Both the position numbers and the translations under genes were made by a program. Under the pieces are notes generated by a model. It saw only the letters and a program-made list of their open reading frames with translations, did no database searches and was not told the DNA's origin. Shown in pieces: positions 8,474 through 17,109 of a stretch of DNA of 64,000 nt. Location: the NCBI GenBank assembly GCA_964398185.1, contig CAYNML010000025.1, forward strand, positions 5,665-69,664, in the 5' to 3' direction. Origin of the DNA: Fen-1058 sp964398185 (GTDB lineage Bacteria; Chloroflexota; Anaerolineae; Fen-1058). Position 1 is the stretch's first letter, and each line of letters opens with the position of its first letter.

Positions 8474-9412
8474 ATGAATCCTGCTCAGTTCGCCTTTCTG
8501 TTTCCCGGCCAAGGCTCGCAAGTGGTGGGTATGGGCCGGGAGTTGGTGGAAGCCTACCCTGAAGCCCGATCGATTTTTGCCCAGGCCGACGACGTCCTGG
8601 GCTTTGCCTTATCCCGATTGTGCTTCGAGGGCCCCGAGGCCGACTTGATGGATACCATCAACGCGCAGCCGGCCATCCTCACACACAGCATCGCCACGCT
8701 GCGCGTCATCGAGCAGATCGCGCCAGAGGTCAAGCCCGCGCTGCTGGCTGGTCACAGCCTGGGCGAGTTCAGCGCGTTGGTCGCCGCCGGCTCGTTGTCG
8801 TTTGAAGATGCCGTGCGGTTGGTGCGCGAGCGCGGTCGCCTGATGAAAGATGCCGGCAAAGCGAATCCCGGTGCGATGGCCGCCGTCATGCCGTTAAGCC
8901 GCGATGTGCTGGACGAGGTGTGCCGGGAAGCCAGCGCGCTCGTGGGCAAGCCCGTACAGGTGGCTAACGACAACAGCCCAGGTCAGATCGTGATTTCCGG
9001 TGATAACGCCGCGCTGGAAAAGGCGATGGAGTTAGCCAAAGCGCGCGGCGCGAAGCGCGTGGTCCGTCTGCAAGTCAGCATCGCTTCGCATTCGCCCTTG
9101 ATGAAGATGGCCGCCCGATCGTTCCGCGGCGAACTCGACGCGATCTCCTTTGCACCGCCGCGTATCCCCGTCGTCGGCAATGTGTATGCCCGCCCGATCG
9201 AACTGGTGGACATCCGCGACGAACTGGAAGCGCAGCTCACCTCGCCCGTGCGCTGGACCGAATCGGTGCAGTACCTGGCGCAGCGCGGCGTGACAACGTG
9301 CATTGAGATCGGGCCGAAGGATGTGCTGGCTGGATTGGTGCGCCGCATCGATACTACCCTGACTGCGATGAGCGTGGGTGATCCCAGGGGCATCGAGTTG
9401 CTCTTGGCGTAG
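8474..9412 (+). CDS. fabD: Malonyl-CoA:ACP transacylase
   Basis: Transfers malonyl from CoA to acyl carrier protein to feed fatty acid elongation. 312 residues starting MNPAQFAFLFPGQGSQ; the GQGSQ oxyanion-hole motif is at 12-16 and the nucleophile is Ser95 in GHSLGEF. SIASHSPLM carries the catalytic His. An in-frame GTG three codons upstream is possible, but CAGGG is better placed for the ATG. fabG genes follow 1 kb downstream. Neither acpP nor fabF/fabH is in the window, so the rest of FAS II must be elsewhere. Confidence 0.96.
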   Translation: MNPAQFAFLFPGQGSQVVGMGRELVEAYPEARSIFAQADDVLGFALSRLCFEGPEADLMDTINAQPAILTHSIATLRVIEQIAPEVKPALLAGHSLGEFSALVAAGSLSFEDAVRLVRERGRLMKDAGKANPGAMAAVMPLSRDVLDEVCREASALVGKPVQVANDNSPGQIVISGDNAALEKAMELAKARGAKRVVRLQVSIASHSPLMKMAARSFRGELDAISFAPPRIPVVGNVYARPIELVDIRDELEAQLTSPVRWTESVQYLAQRGVTTCIEIGPKDVLAGLVRRIDTTLTAMSVGDPRGIELLLA

Positions 9413-9471
9413 AGGCGACTCTTGCGGTCGCCCGGGGCAGACGCCGGGCCTGATCCTACAAGGAATGACTC

Positions 9472-10398
9472 ATGAACGACACACCGGCCAACGTGGGATT
9501 GCCAAAGATGCGCGTGGGCTTTATCGGCCTGGGGCTGATGGGCAAGCCGATGGCCGGCCACCTCGTCAGGGCCGGCTATCCGCTGACGGTGCACAATCGC
9601 AGCCGCGCCGCCGTCGATGAGTTGGTAGCCCAGGGAGCACAGGCCGCCACGTCGCCGCGCGAGGTGGCGGCCAACAGCGATGTGGTGATCACCATGCTGC
9701 CCGATTCGCCCGACGTCGAATCGGTGCTTGACGGGCCAGACGGTCTGCTGGCGGGCGCGCGCCCCGGCCTGATCCACATCGACATGAGCACCATCTCGGC
9801 CACGGCCACGCGCCGCATCGCCGCGCTGGAAGCCGAGCACGGTGTGGTGCACATCGACGCGCCGGTCAGCGGCGGCGACATCGGCGCAAAAAACGCGACG
9901 TTAACCATCATGGCCGGGGGCGATGAGTACGCCGCGCTGGCCGTGGAACCAATTTTCAAGGTGCTGGGCAAACGCATCACACACATCGGGCCGATCGGGT
10001 GCGGGCAGGTCGCCAAGGCCTGCAATCAGATCATGGTCGCCGCACAGATGGTGGCCATGGGCGAACTGCTGATCATGGCTCAGAAGGCCGGGGCCGATCC
10101 CGAGAAAGTCGTGGAAGCCATCAAGAGTGGCGCCGCGCAGTGCTGGACACTGGACAACAAACCACAGCGTCTGTTTGCGGGAAATCGCGCACCGGGCTTC
10201 AAGGCGTCGATGCAGTACAAGGATCTCAACATCGTCATGGAGATGGCGCGCACTTACGGCGTCCCCCTGCCCGGCACGGCGGCGAACACGCAAGTGTTTA
10301 ATGCCATGATCGCCAACGGGCTGGGCGATCAAGACAACTCAGCCGTAATTGGCGTCATTGAGCAGCTGGCCCACACGCTGTTGCAGACGCACGAATAA
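9472..10398 (+). CDS. 3-hydroxyisobutyrate dehydrogenase family oxidoreductase
   Basis: 308-residue beta-hydroxyacid dehydrogenase (6PGDH-like fold). N-terminal Rossmann motif GFIGLGLMGKPMAGHLVRAG (16-35), substrate-binding DAPVSGG, and the catalytic Lys region GCGQVAKACNQIMVA. A good AAGGAATG ribosome-binding site is present. The usual substrates of the family are 3-hydroxyisobutyrate or tartronate semialdehyde; sequence alone does not separate these. Its position between fabD and fabG is unusual. Two short GC-rich hairpins (9414-9432 and 9430-9449) fill the gap from fabD. Confidence 0.88.
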   Translation: MNDTPANVGLPKMRVGFIGLGLMGKPMAGHLVRAGYPLTVHNRSRAAVDELVAQGAQAATSPREVAANSDVVITMLPDSPDVESVLDGPDGLLAGARPGLIHIDMSTISATATRRIAALEAEHGVVHIDAPVSGGDIGAKNATLTIMAGGDEYAALAVEPIFKVLGKRITHIGPIGCGQVAKACNQIMVAAQMVAMGELLIMAQKAGADPEKVVEAIKSGAAQCWTLDNKPQRLFAGNRAPGFKASMQYKDLNIVMEMARTYGVPLPGTAANTQVFNAMIANGLGDQDNSAVIGVIEQLAHTLLQTHE

Positions 10399-10492
10399 CC
10401 GTTCTCGCCGACAGATGCTTGCCGTGAAAGCACGGGGTGCTGGCAGAGGTCTGTCCGCTGAGGATGCGACTCACACCACCAGGGGAGGCAAC

Positions 10493-11236
10493 ATGTCGCT
10501 CTCGGGACAGCTTGCCGTCGTAACGGGCGGATCGCGCGGGCTGGGGCGCGGCATCGCGCTGGAGCTGGGCAAACGCGGCGCGAAGGTCGTGGTCAACTAC
10601 AATACCAGCGCCGCCGCCGCCCACGAAGTGGTGCAGCGGATTAAGGACGCGGGCAGTGACGCGCTGGCTGTGCAGTCCGATGTCAGCCAGTATGATTCCG
10701 CGCAAAGCCTGATCAAAGCCGCGCTCGACTTCGGCGGGCGCGTGGACATCCTGGTCAACAACGCGGGCGCGACGCGCGACATGCTGCTGGCGCGGATGTC
10801 GGAAAACGACTGGGATACGGTCATCGCCACGAATTTGAAGAGCGCGTATAATTGCAGCAAAGCGGCGCTCAAGCCGATGATGCGGCAGACGTACGGTCGG
10901 ATGGTGAATGTCTCATCGGTGGCCGGGCTGGCCGGTAATCCCGGCCAAACAAATTACTCCGCTTCGAAGGCGGGCCTGATCGGCTTCACCAAAGCGCTGG
11001 CGCGCGAAGTGGGCGCGCGGAACATCACCGTCAACGCCGTCGCACCGGGCTTCGTGCCCACCGACTTGACGTCCGTCGTCCCGCAACATCTGCTCAACGA
11101 AGCGCAGCAGCTCACGCCGTTGGGCCGCCTGGGCACGATCGAGGATGTGGCATGCGCCATTGCTTTTCTCGTGTCCGATGAAGCCTCGTTCATCACCGGG
11201 CAAGTGGTGCGCGTGGACGGCGGCATTGCGATGTAA
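10493..11236 (+). CDS. fabG: 3-oxoacyl-ACP reductase FabG, copy 1
   Basis: NADPH-dependent reduction of 3-ketoacyl-ACP in fatty acid elongation. 247 residues from MSLSGQLAVVTGGSRG; the AGGGGAGG ribosome-binding site fixes this start. TGGSRGLG (11-18) is the cofactor loop, NNAG is present, and the catalytic Tyr155/Lys159 sit in NYSASKAG. The C-terminal SFITGQVVRVDGG is typical of FabG. A second, clearly related FabG follows. Confidence 0.94.
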   Translation: MSLSGQLAVVTGGSRGLGRGIALELGKRGAKVVVNYNTSAAAAHEVVQRIKDAGSDALAVQSDVSQYDSAQSLIKAALDFGGRVDILVNNAGATRDMLLARMSENDWDTVIATNLKSAYNCSKAALKPMMRQTYGRMVNVSSVAGLAGNPGQTNYSASKAGLIGFTKALAREVGARNITVNAVAPGFVPTDLTSVVPQHLLNEAQQLTPLGRLGTIEDVACAIAFLVSDEASFITGQVVRVDGGIAM

Positions 11237-11277
11237 CTTGCACAATTCGTTGGCGCGCAAGGCGGACGACAGTCTGC

Positions 11278-11297
11278 CGCTGAACTGTCGTTCAGCG
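11278..11297. other. Hairpin between the fabG genes
   Basis: Perfect 8-bp stem CGCTGAAC / GTTCAGCG with a 4-base loop in the 110-base gap. No T-tract follows, so it is not a convincing terminator. Confidence 0.4.
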
Positions 11298-11346
11298 CGC
11301 GCACTCAGAGAAACAACCTAATTCGCCAAGCGAAAGGAGCGAGAGC

Positions 11347-12096
11347 ATGTCTCAACTGGAAGATCGAATCGCCGTGGTTACCGGGGGCGCGCAGGGCATT
11401 GGCCGCGCTATTGCGGAGTTGTTCGCCAGGCGCGGGGCGCACCTTGTCATTGCCGACATCAATCAGGAAAAGGCCGAAGCCACAGCCCAGGCCATTGCGG
11501 CCAACACCGGCCGCCGCGTCATCGCCGTCAAGACCAATGTCATCGACAGCGACAGCGCCCAGGCCATGGCCGATCGCGCGATTGCGGAGTTTGGCCGGAT
11601 CGATATTCTGGTCAACAATGCGGGCACGACGCGCGACAATTTGATCGTCCGCATCAGCGACGCAGATTGGGATCTGGTGCTGGGCATCAACCTCAAGGGC
11701 GCGTTCAATTGCTCCAAGGCGGTGGTGCGCGGCATGATGAAGCAGCGGGCGGGCCGCATCGTCAACATCTCGTCGGTGTCGGGCCTGGCGGGGCAGGCGG
11801 GCCAGACCAACTACTCGGCGTCGAAGGCAGGCTTGATCGGTTTCACGAAGGCCCTCGCCCGCGAGGTGGGTTCGCGCGGGATCACGGTGAATGCCGTCGC
11901 GCCGGGCTTTGTGCCGACGGATCTGACCAGCGACATTCTGGCCAAGATGAAGGATGAAGCGATCAAGATGACGCCCTTGGGCCGCCTCGCCTCGGTCGAG
12001 GATATTGCCTACGCCGTCGGTTTTCTGGTGTCCGATGAAGCCTCGTTCATCACCGGGCAGGTGCTGAGCGTGGACGGCGGCATGGTGATGCAATAG
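11347..12096 (+). CDS. fabG: 3-oxoacyl-ACP reductase FabG, copy 2
   Basis: 249 residues, start MSQLEDRIAVVTGG supported by GAAAGGAGCGA. TGGAQGIG cofactor loop, NNAGTTRDN, and catalytic Tyr156/Lys160 in NYSASKAGLIGFTKALARE. It shares long identical stretches with copy 1 (the YSASKAGLIGFTKALAREVG and SDEASFITGQV regions), so the pair arose by duplication. Both keep the catalytic residues. One copy could serve 3-hydroxyacyl-CoA rather than ACP substrates; that is speculation prompted by the phasin/PhaR genes 8 kb away. Confidence 0.92.
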   Translation: MSQLEDRIAVVTGGAQGIGRAIAELFARRGAHLVIADINQEKAEATAQAIAANTGRRVIAVKTNVIDSDSAQAMADRAIAEFGRIDILVNNAGTTRDNLIVRISDADWDLVLGINLKGAFNCSKAVVRGMMKQRAGRIVNISSVSGLAGQAGQTNYSASKAGLIGFTKALAREVGSRGITVNAVAPGFVPTDLTSDILAKMKDEAIKMTPLGRLASVEDIAYAVGFLVSDEASFITGQVLSVDGGMVMQ

Positions 12097-12150
12097 GCGC
12101 TGCGGCGCGCCCGACAGACTGGCGAGGGCAAGCGGGATAAGGAGCACAGC

Positions 12151-12501
12151 ATGTACGAAGAGTCGCAGGGCACGATCACGATTGCCACGACGGTGCTGAA
12201 CACCATCGCGCGGCTGACGGCGCTCAGCGTGCCGGGCGTGGCGCGGATGGGCAACAATGGTCAGCTGCTGCAGACCAACATCGGGACCAACATCAAAGTC
12301 GTCAACGACAAAGTGAAGGCCGACATCTTCGTGGTGGTCCGCGCGGATGCCAACTTCTACGAGACCGGCCAGAAGATCCAACAGGAAGTGACGCGCTCGA
12401 TCAAGGAGATCGTCGGGATGGATGTGCAGGCCATTAACGTGTACATCCAGGATGTTGAGTATCCGCAGCCCGCGCCAGTCGCCGCCGACGCCGAGAAGTA
12501 A
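12151..12501 (+). CDS. Asp23/Gls24 family protein, second paralogue
   Basis: 116 residues; IATTVLNTIARLTALSVPGVARMG and the C-terminal VQAINVYIQDVEYP match the Asp23/Gls24 fold. It is divergent from the copy at 318 (little identity outside the hydrophobic pattern). A ribosome-binding site, ATAAGGAGCACAGC, precedes the ATG. It lies directly upstream of nusB, a linkage known from Firmicutes and other Gram-positive-like genomes. Envelope-associated function is inferred from the family. Confidence 0.9.
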   Translation: MYEESQGTITIATTVLNTIARLTALSVPGVARMGNNGQLLQTNIGTNIKVVNDKVKADIFVVVRADANFYETGQKIQQEVTRSIKEIVGMDVQAINVYIQDVEYPQPAPVAADAEK

Positions 12502-12532
12502 CCGGTTACGACCGCGAGCAAGTTGATTCATT

Positions 12533-12940
12533 GTGAAAGCCAGACAACACGGGCGCGTGGCCGCGCTGAAGGCCCTTTACGAACTCGATACGACGAACCA
12601 TCCTGTGGGCGTGGTGCTGATCCAGCGGTTCGCCGAAGAACACCTGTCACCGGCAGGCGAGGAGTTCGCGCGCACACTGGTGACAGGCGTCCACGCACAG
12701 CGCGCCGCGCTGGACGCCCTGATCCAGCAGCACGCGCCGGAGTGGCCGGTCGATCAGATGGCCGTGGTCGATCGGAACGTGCTGCGCATCGCCATCTACG
12801 AGTTTCACATCGCCCATCTCACGCCCCTGAAGGTCGCCATCAACGAAGCGATCGAACTCGCCAAAACCTTCGGCTCAGACAGCGCGCCGCGCTTTGTCAA
12901 CGGCGTTCTCGGCGCGCTGGCCGAACCGGAGGTCTCGTAG
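12533..12940 (+). CDS. nusB: Transcription antitermination factor NusB
   Basis: 135-residue all-helical protein that binds boxA RNA with NusE (S10) in rRNA antitermination. Starts MKARQHGRVAALKALYELD (GTG codon). The C-terminal signature LRIAIYEFHIAHLTPLKVAINEAIELAKTFGSDSAPRFVNGVLGAL is characteristic. It follows the Asp23 gene by 31 bases and precedes the Tat genes by 6, so all are likely co-transcribed. Confidence 0.95.
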   Translation: MKARQHGRVAALKALYELDTTNHPVGVVLIQRFAEEHLSPAGEEFARTLVTGVHAQRAALDALIQQHAPEWPVDQMAVVDRNVLRIAIYEFHIAHLTPLKVAINEAIELAKTFGSDSAPRFVNGVLGALAEPEVS

Positions 12941-12946
12941 ATTACC

Positions 12947-13435
12947 ATGGAAGTTTTTGGAATCGGGCCGCTGGAAATTGTGCTCATCGCCCTGGTCGCC
13001 TTCATCGTGCTGGGGCCAGATCGCATTCCGGGCGTCATGCGCCAACTGGGCCAGTGGGCGCGCCAGCTGCGCGAACTGTCCCACAACATCACGCGCGATT
13101 ACAACACCGAGATCCGCGAGATCACCGGCGAGATTACGGCCCTGCAGGACGAGATCCGCAGCATCCAGCGCGATCTGGGCAGCCTCGCCACGGGCGTCAT
13201 GCTGCCGCCGGTAGACGGCGTTCCGCCCGCCCGATCGAACACGGCGGCCCCGGCAGAACCGATCGGGCCGGAGCAGTCCGCCACGAAGCGCCAGGCGCTG
13301 ACGGCTGACATCAAACGCGCCAGCCCGGCGGCGCCCGCGCCGCAAGCGTCGCCGCTGCCGGCAATGGAAACATCAACACCGTCCGCCGCGGCGCCGGCAG
13401 CCGGCCGGCAGCCTGAAGATTCCTTCGAGATATGA
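12947..13435 (+). CDS. Twin-arginine translocase subunit TatA/TatB
   Basis: 162 residues: a single N-terminal membrane helix (IGPLEIVLIALVAFIVLGP, about 6-24), the amphipathic helix RIPGVMRQLGQWARQLRELS, then a long charged coiled region and a Pro/Ala-rich tail. The length and extended tail are closer to TatB than to a minimal TatA, but the TatA/TatB distinction is not firm outside Proteobacteria. Its last four bases overlap tatC (ATGA), showing translational coupling and confirming the Tat role. Confidence 0.92.
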   Translation: MEVFGIGPLEIVLIALVAFIVLGPDRIPGVMRQLGQWARQLRELSHNITRDYNTEIREITGEITALQDEIRSIQRDLGSLATGVMLPPVDGVPPARSNTAAPAEPIGPEQSATKRQALTADIKRASPAAPAPQASPLPAMETSTPSAAAPAAGRQPEDSFEI

Positions 13436-14139
13436 GCGATCTCCGCGATTCCAAGACGATGCCCATCATCGGGCACCTGCGCGAACTGCGCAACACGCTG
13501 ATCAAATGCGTGATCGTGCTGCTCGTCACTTCGGCCATCTCGCTGGCGTTCACCACGCAGATCCTGCAGTTTCTCATTGCGCCCTACGGCGGCATCCTGG
13601 AAACGATCGATCCCACTGAGAACGTGACCACTTACTTTCGTGTCGCGCTGATGTCCGGCGCGGTGCTGGCGATGCCGTTCCTGGTGTACTTCATCTGGTC
13701 ATTCATCGCGCCGGGCCTGGAAGACAAAGAGAAACGCTATGTGCGCATCATTGTGCCGGGCGCAACCCTCTTGTTCATGCTGGGCGTGGCCTTTGCGTGG
13801 GCCATCATGCTCCCCGCCGCCATCGGTTTCCTGTCCACGTTTGAGCCGGAGATCTTCAAGACCAGTTGGCGCGCGGCGGCTTACATCCCCTTCGTCACGT
13901 CGCTGATGTTCTGGATCGGCGTGGCCTTTCAACTGCCGCTGATCGTCTTCTTCCTCGCCAAGCTGAAGATCGTGACGGCGCAGAAGCTGCTGAGCGGGTG
14001 GCGCTTTGCCTTCGTCGGCGCGGCCATCGTGGCCGCCTTGATCACGCCCACCGTCGATCCGTTCAACATGGCGCTGGTCATGGCCCCGTTGATCTTCCTG
14101 TATTTCCTCAGCATTGCACTGGCGAAAGTCGCACGGTGA
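13432..14139 (+). CDS. tatC: Sec-independent translocase TatC
   Basis: 235-residue polytopic membrane protein, the receptor core of the Tat system that exports folded proteins with RR signal peptides. Begins with a cytoplasmic segment ending MPIIGHLRELRNTLIKCVIV (the conserved HLRELR motif) and has six predicted membrane helices; FYFIW-like YFIWSFIAPGLEDKEKRYV follows helix two. ATGA overlap with the TatA/B gene. Confidence 0.96.
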   Translation: MSDLRDSKTMPIIGHLRELRNTLIKCVIVLLVTSAISLAFTTQILQFLIAPYGGILETIDPTENVTTYFRVALMSGAVLAMPFLVYFIWSFIAPGLEDKEKRYVRIIVPGATLLFMLGVAFAWAIMLPAAIGFLSTFEPEIFKTSWRAAAYIPFVTSLMFWIGVAFQLPLIVFFLAKLKIVTAQKLLSGWRFAFVGAAIVAALITPTVDPFNMALVMAPLIFLYFLSIALAKVAR

Positions 14140-14145
14140 CGCAGC

Positions 14146-14619
14146 ATGTCCGCACCCGCCTTTCAAGACTTCTATCCTGATCACCTGAGTTATTGCTACG
14201 GCTGCGGCCGCCTCAACGAACACGGCTTGCAGATCAAGAGTTACTGGGACGGCGATGAGACGATCTGCACCTTCACGCCGCGCCCCGAACACATGGCGCT
14301 TCCGGGCTACGTCTACGGCGGATTGATCGCTTCGTTGATCGATTGCCACTGCACCGGCACGGCGGCTGCGGCTGCGTATCGCGCCGCGGGACGCGAGATG
14401 GGCAGCGAGCCGCCTTTTCGGTTCGTCACGGCCGCGCTGCACGTTGATTACGTGCGCCCCACCCCATTGGGCGTACCGTTGGAGATTCGCGCCCGCGTCA
14501 CCGAACTGAAGGGCCGCAAGGTGGTGATGGAAGCCACATTATCAGCAGAGGGGCAAGTCTGCGCGCGCGGCGAAGTGGTGGCGGTGCAGATGCCAGAACA
14601 TCTGGCTGACGCTGGTTAG
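14146..14619 (+). CDS. PaaI-like hotdog thioesterase
   Basis: 157 residues with the hotdog-fold pattern: CYGCGRLNEHGLQIKSYWDG, then GYVYGGLIASLIDCHCTGTA (helix with the catalytic-region G-G-ASLID) and LHVDYVRPTPLG. This subgroup starts with a Cys-x-x-Cys pair, common in 'PaaI family thioesterase' entries from Chloroflexi and Actinobacteria. Acyl-CoA hydrolysis is the likely reaction, substrate unknown. It begins six bases after tatC and ends the block. Confidence 0.85.
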   Translation: MSAPAFQDFYPDHLSYCYGCGRLNEHGLQIKSYWDGDETICTFTPRPEHMALPGYVYGGLIASLIDCHCTGTAAAAAYRAAGREMGSEPPFRFVTAALHVDYVRPTPLGVPLEIRARVTELKGRKVVMEATLSAEGQVCARGEVVAVQMPEHLADAG

Positions 14620-14632
14620 GATTGATACGTGA

Positions 14633-14761
14633 TGGCCGCTAACCCGCTCCTATGAAGAGGCGGTCGAAGAGGCATTGTGCTTCGGCGGGATTAACGGGGT
14701 GATGCACCGCATCAAAGTCAAAACCAAACGGGACGTCGCCGACATCCCGCCGCTGCTGTGA
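14633..14761 (+). pseudogene. Remnant of a YdeI/OmpD-associated family gene
   Basis: An open stretch of 42 codons ending in TGA reads TRSYEEAVEEALCFGGINGV followed by MHRIK and, soon after, DIPPLL. The first part matches the conserved (Y/W)EEAVEEALCFGWIDG block of the YdeI/OmpD-associated family; the DIPPLL near the stop looks like the start of its C-terminal half. There is no start codon or N-terminal domain and the middle is missing, so it is a deletion remnant. In the 239-base gap between the thioesterase and the FFL gene nothing else is visible apart from three heptamer repeats before the next ATG. Confidence 0.55.
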
Positions 14762-14834
14762 ATTAAGCGGCGGCCTCGACCCCAGTCCGCAAATTGACAG
14801 ACGCCCCATCCTCAGATAAACTGATAGGCGAGCC

Positions 14835-14855
14835 TCACGCATTACGCATTACGCC
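14835..14855. repeat. Heptamer tandem repeat (TYACGNN) x3
   Basis: Three 7-base units TCACGCA, TTACGCA, TTACGCC, ending three bases before the next ATG and occupying the place of its ribosome-binding site. Longer arrays of the same type are at 35,045 and 61,193. Confidence 0.75.
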
Positions 14856-14858
14856 ATC

Positions 14859-15587
14859 ATGTCCAAACATATTCACGACCTCATCAGCAACATCGGCAAA
14901 GTCAGCCACCGCGAAGAAATCGAGCGCAGCGGGCTGGACCCCAAACTCGCTTTGCTGCGCGTGTGGCAGGGCGAGCGGCTGGCACGCACCTACGCCGACC
15001 TGCTCGATCAGCCGCGCTATCGTCCCGCCTGCCTGTTCTTCCTCGACGACATCTACGCCGCCCGCGATTTCAGCCAGCGCGATCATGATCTGGAAACGAT
15101 GTATGACTTCATGCGCCGCTTTGTGCCGGACGCCGTCTCGCGCCCGGCCGCGCTGACGATCAAGCTGCATCGCATGAGCGAAGCGCTGGATCGCAAGTTG
15201 TTGGACGTGCTGGCGAATCAACTGGGCATCACGGACTCGATCACGGTGGAGCAGTACGCCGAGGCATATCGGCGCTGTAACAACTACCAGGAACGCGTGG
15301 AGCAGATCGACGCCATCATTGATATTTGCGAACACATCGACAGTATCGTGCGCAATCCCATTACCGGCCCGGCGCTGGGCATCGCCAAGCGGCCGCTGCG
15401 CGGGGCGGGTTACGGCGAAGTGGTGTCATTCCTGGAGCGCGGGTACGACAGCTTCAAACGGATGCACGGCTCGCGCCACTTCCGCAAGACGCTGCAAGAG
15501 CGCGAAATGGGCATCCTCGATCGGTTCTATGCCCACGATCCTGATCCCTTCCGGTTTGAGATGTCCCTGCCGGCCGCCGCGGAGTAA
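14859..15587 (+). CDS. FFLEELY-type protein of unknown function beside a patatin
   Basis: 242-residue soluble helical protein. CLFFLDDIYAARDFSQRDHDLE matches the 'FFL-x-x-(I/L)Y-x-x-(K/R)DFS-x-RD' signature of a family found mostly beside patatin and storage-lipid genes in proteobacteria and actinobacteria. The C-terminus ends RFYAHDPDPFRFEM. No known catalytic motif. No classic ribosome-binding site: a heptamer repeat abuts the ATG. A patatin gene follows 147 bases downstream under its own promoter. The function is not established; association with lipid metabolism is from neighbours only. Confidence 0.75.
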   Translation: MSKHIHDLISNIGKVSHREEIERSGLDPKLALLRVWQGERLARTYADLLDQPRYRPACLFFLDDIYAARDFSQRDHDLETMYDFMRRFVPDAVSRPAALTIKLHRMSEALDRKLLDVLANQLGITDSITVEQYAEAYRRCNNYQERVEQIDAIIDICEHIDSIVRNPITGPALGIAKRPLRGAGYGEVVSFLERGYDSFKRMHGSRHFRKTLQEREMGILDRFYAHDPDPFRFEMSLPAAAE

Positions 15588-15673
15588 TCCGTGAAGCGCA
15601 GATCTGCCGATCGGGTTGGAGAAAACCTGATATTGATCCTATTGAACAGATGACAGTCAGATAGCACGTCCGA

Positions 15674-15703
15674 TTGACCCCCCTGCCTGATCGGCGGTAC
15701 AAT
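15674..15703 (+). promoter_or_regulatory. Promoter of the patatin gene
   Basis: TTGACC (15674-15679), 18-base spacer, TACAAT (15698-15703). The start point would be near 15710, about 25 bases before the ATG, with an AGGCAGGAACC ribosome-binding site between. Confidence 0.65.
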
Positions 15704-15734
15704 CTACGTAACCCCTCAGCCCAAGGCAGGAACC

Positions 15735-17090
15735 ATGCGTTCACCGTTGCGCAACCATCGCGGTAAAACGGCGCTCGTGCTGGCCGGCGGCGGCCTCTCT
15801 GGCGCGATGTACGAAATCGGCGCGCTGCGCGCCATCGATGACATTCTGACCGATCGCACCGTCAACGACTTTGACATCTACGTGGGCACCAGCGCCGGGG
15901 CCATTGTGTGCGCGCTGCTGGCCAACGGCGCCACGCCGGAGATGATGCTGCAAGGGTTGTCCGGCGATCTGCCCGGCATCCGGCCCATCGAACGCCGCGA
16001 TCTATTCCACCTGAACGTGCAGGATGTGTTGAAATTAGGCATCAAACTGCCGCGCACCCTGTTGGGCGCGTGGACGCATTATCTGCGCTACATTACCGAC
16101 ATCACGCTGTTCGATCTGTTGTGGTCTGTCTCGGAGGCGCTGCCCACCGGCATGTACGACAGTCTGGCGCTGGAAGCCTACATGCGCGAGATTATCAACA
16201 ACTTCGGCGGCGTCAACGATTTCACCCGGCTGCGCCCGGAATTGCACATCGTCGCCACCGATCTCGACTCGGGCAAGCGCGCCGTGTTCGGGCCGGACAG
16301 CAACCAGGCGGTGCCCATCTCGCTGGCGATTGCGGCCTCGACGGCGGTGCCGCTGCTCTATCGGCCGGTACGCATCGCCGATCACGACTACGTCGACGGC
16401 AGTGTGCGCGGCAATGCCAGCGTCGATCTGGCCGTCGAGCGCGGCGCCACACTGGTCATCGTGATCAATCCGCTGGTGCCGTTTGACAATAGCGATCACC
16501 GCTCGGTGCCTTTTATCGGCCCCGATGGCAGTTATCTCAGCGACAAGGGCTTGACGGGCGTCGCGCAGCAGGTGGGGCGCATCCAATCACACGGCGGCTT
16601 GATCTATCACATCAAGCAATTGCGCAAGACGCACCCCGAAGTGGACATCGTGCTCATCGAGCCAACCCAGCGCGACTACCAGATGACGTTCTCCAACATC
16701 ATGCGTTATTCCACGCGCCTGACGCTGGCGCGGCACGGTTTCGAAACTGTCACGCTGAATCTGGCGGAGAATTACGCTCATTTCGACACGCTGCTCAGCC
16801 GCCACGGCATCCCCATCTCCGAGGCGCTGGTGGACGAGGAACTGGAAGCAATCCGCGCGGCCGACAACCGGCCGGGCGTGTTGCAGCGCATTCTGGAACG
16901 CCGCCCGGTGCAACTGAAGCGATCGGCCAGGCCGACAACGGTGACCGAATCGTTGTCGAACCTCAGTGACACGCTGGATGAGCTCGACGCGATCTTGAGC
17001 GATTGGCCGAATCGTGAAAGCCGACGAGCCGCGCATCCCTTGCCAGCCGATATTATTGGCGCGCGCACCCCGGCGCGATCGCACGAGTGA
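15735..17090 (+). CDS. Patatin-like phospholipase/acylhydrolase
   Basis: 451 residues. VLAGGGLSGAMYEIGALRAID gives the glycine-rich oxyanion loop, GTSAG (about residue 55) the Ser nucleophile elbow, and VDGSVRGN the Asp-Gly of the Ser-Asp dyad. After the catalytic domain (to about 300) comes a 150-residue C-terminal extension ending in a helical stretch (SLSNLSDTLDELDAILSDWP). Expected to cleave acyl esters of phospholipids or storage lipids. No signal peptide, so cytosolic or peripheral. Converges on the acyltransferase gene with a shared terminator between. Confidence 0.9.
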   Translation: MRSPLRNHRGKTALVLAGGGLSGAMYEIGALRAIDDILTDRTVNDFDIYVGTSAGAIVCALLANGATPEMMLQGLSGDLPGIRPIERRDLFHLNVQDVLKLGIKLPRTLLGAWTHYLRYITDITLFDLLWSVSEALPTGMYDSLALEAYMREIINNFGGVNDFTRLRPELHIVATDLDSGKRAVFGPDSNQAVPISLAIAASTAVPLLYRPVRIADHDYVDGSVRGNASVDLAVERGATLVIVINPLVPFDNSDHRSVPFIGPDGSYLSDKGLTGVAQQVGRIQSHGGLIYHIKQLRKTHPEVDIVLIEPTQRDYQMTFSNIMRYSTRLTLARHGFETVTLNLAENYAHFDTLLSRHGIPISEALVDEELEAIRAADNRPGVLQRILERRPVQLKRSARPTTVTESLSNLSDTLDELDAILSDWPNRESRRAAHPLPADIIGARTPARSHE

Positions 17091-17109
17091 ACCGGCCTGG
17101 CTGCCAATG

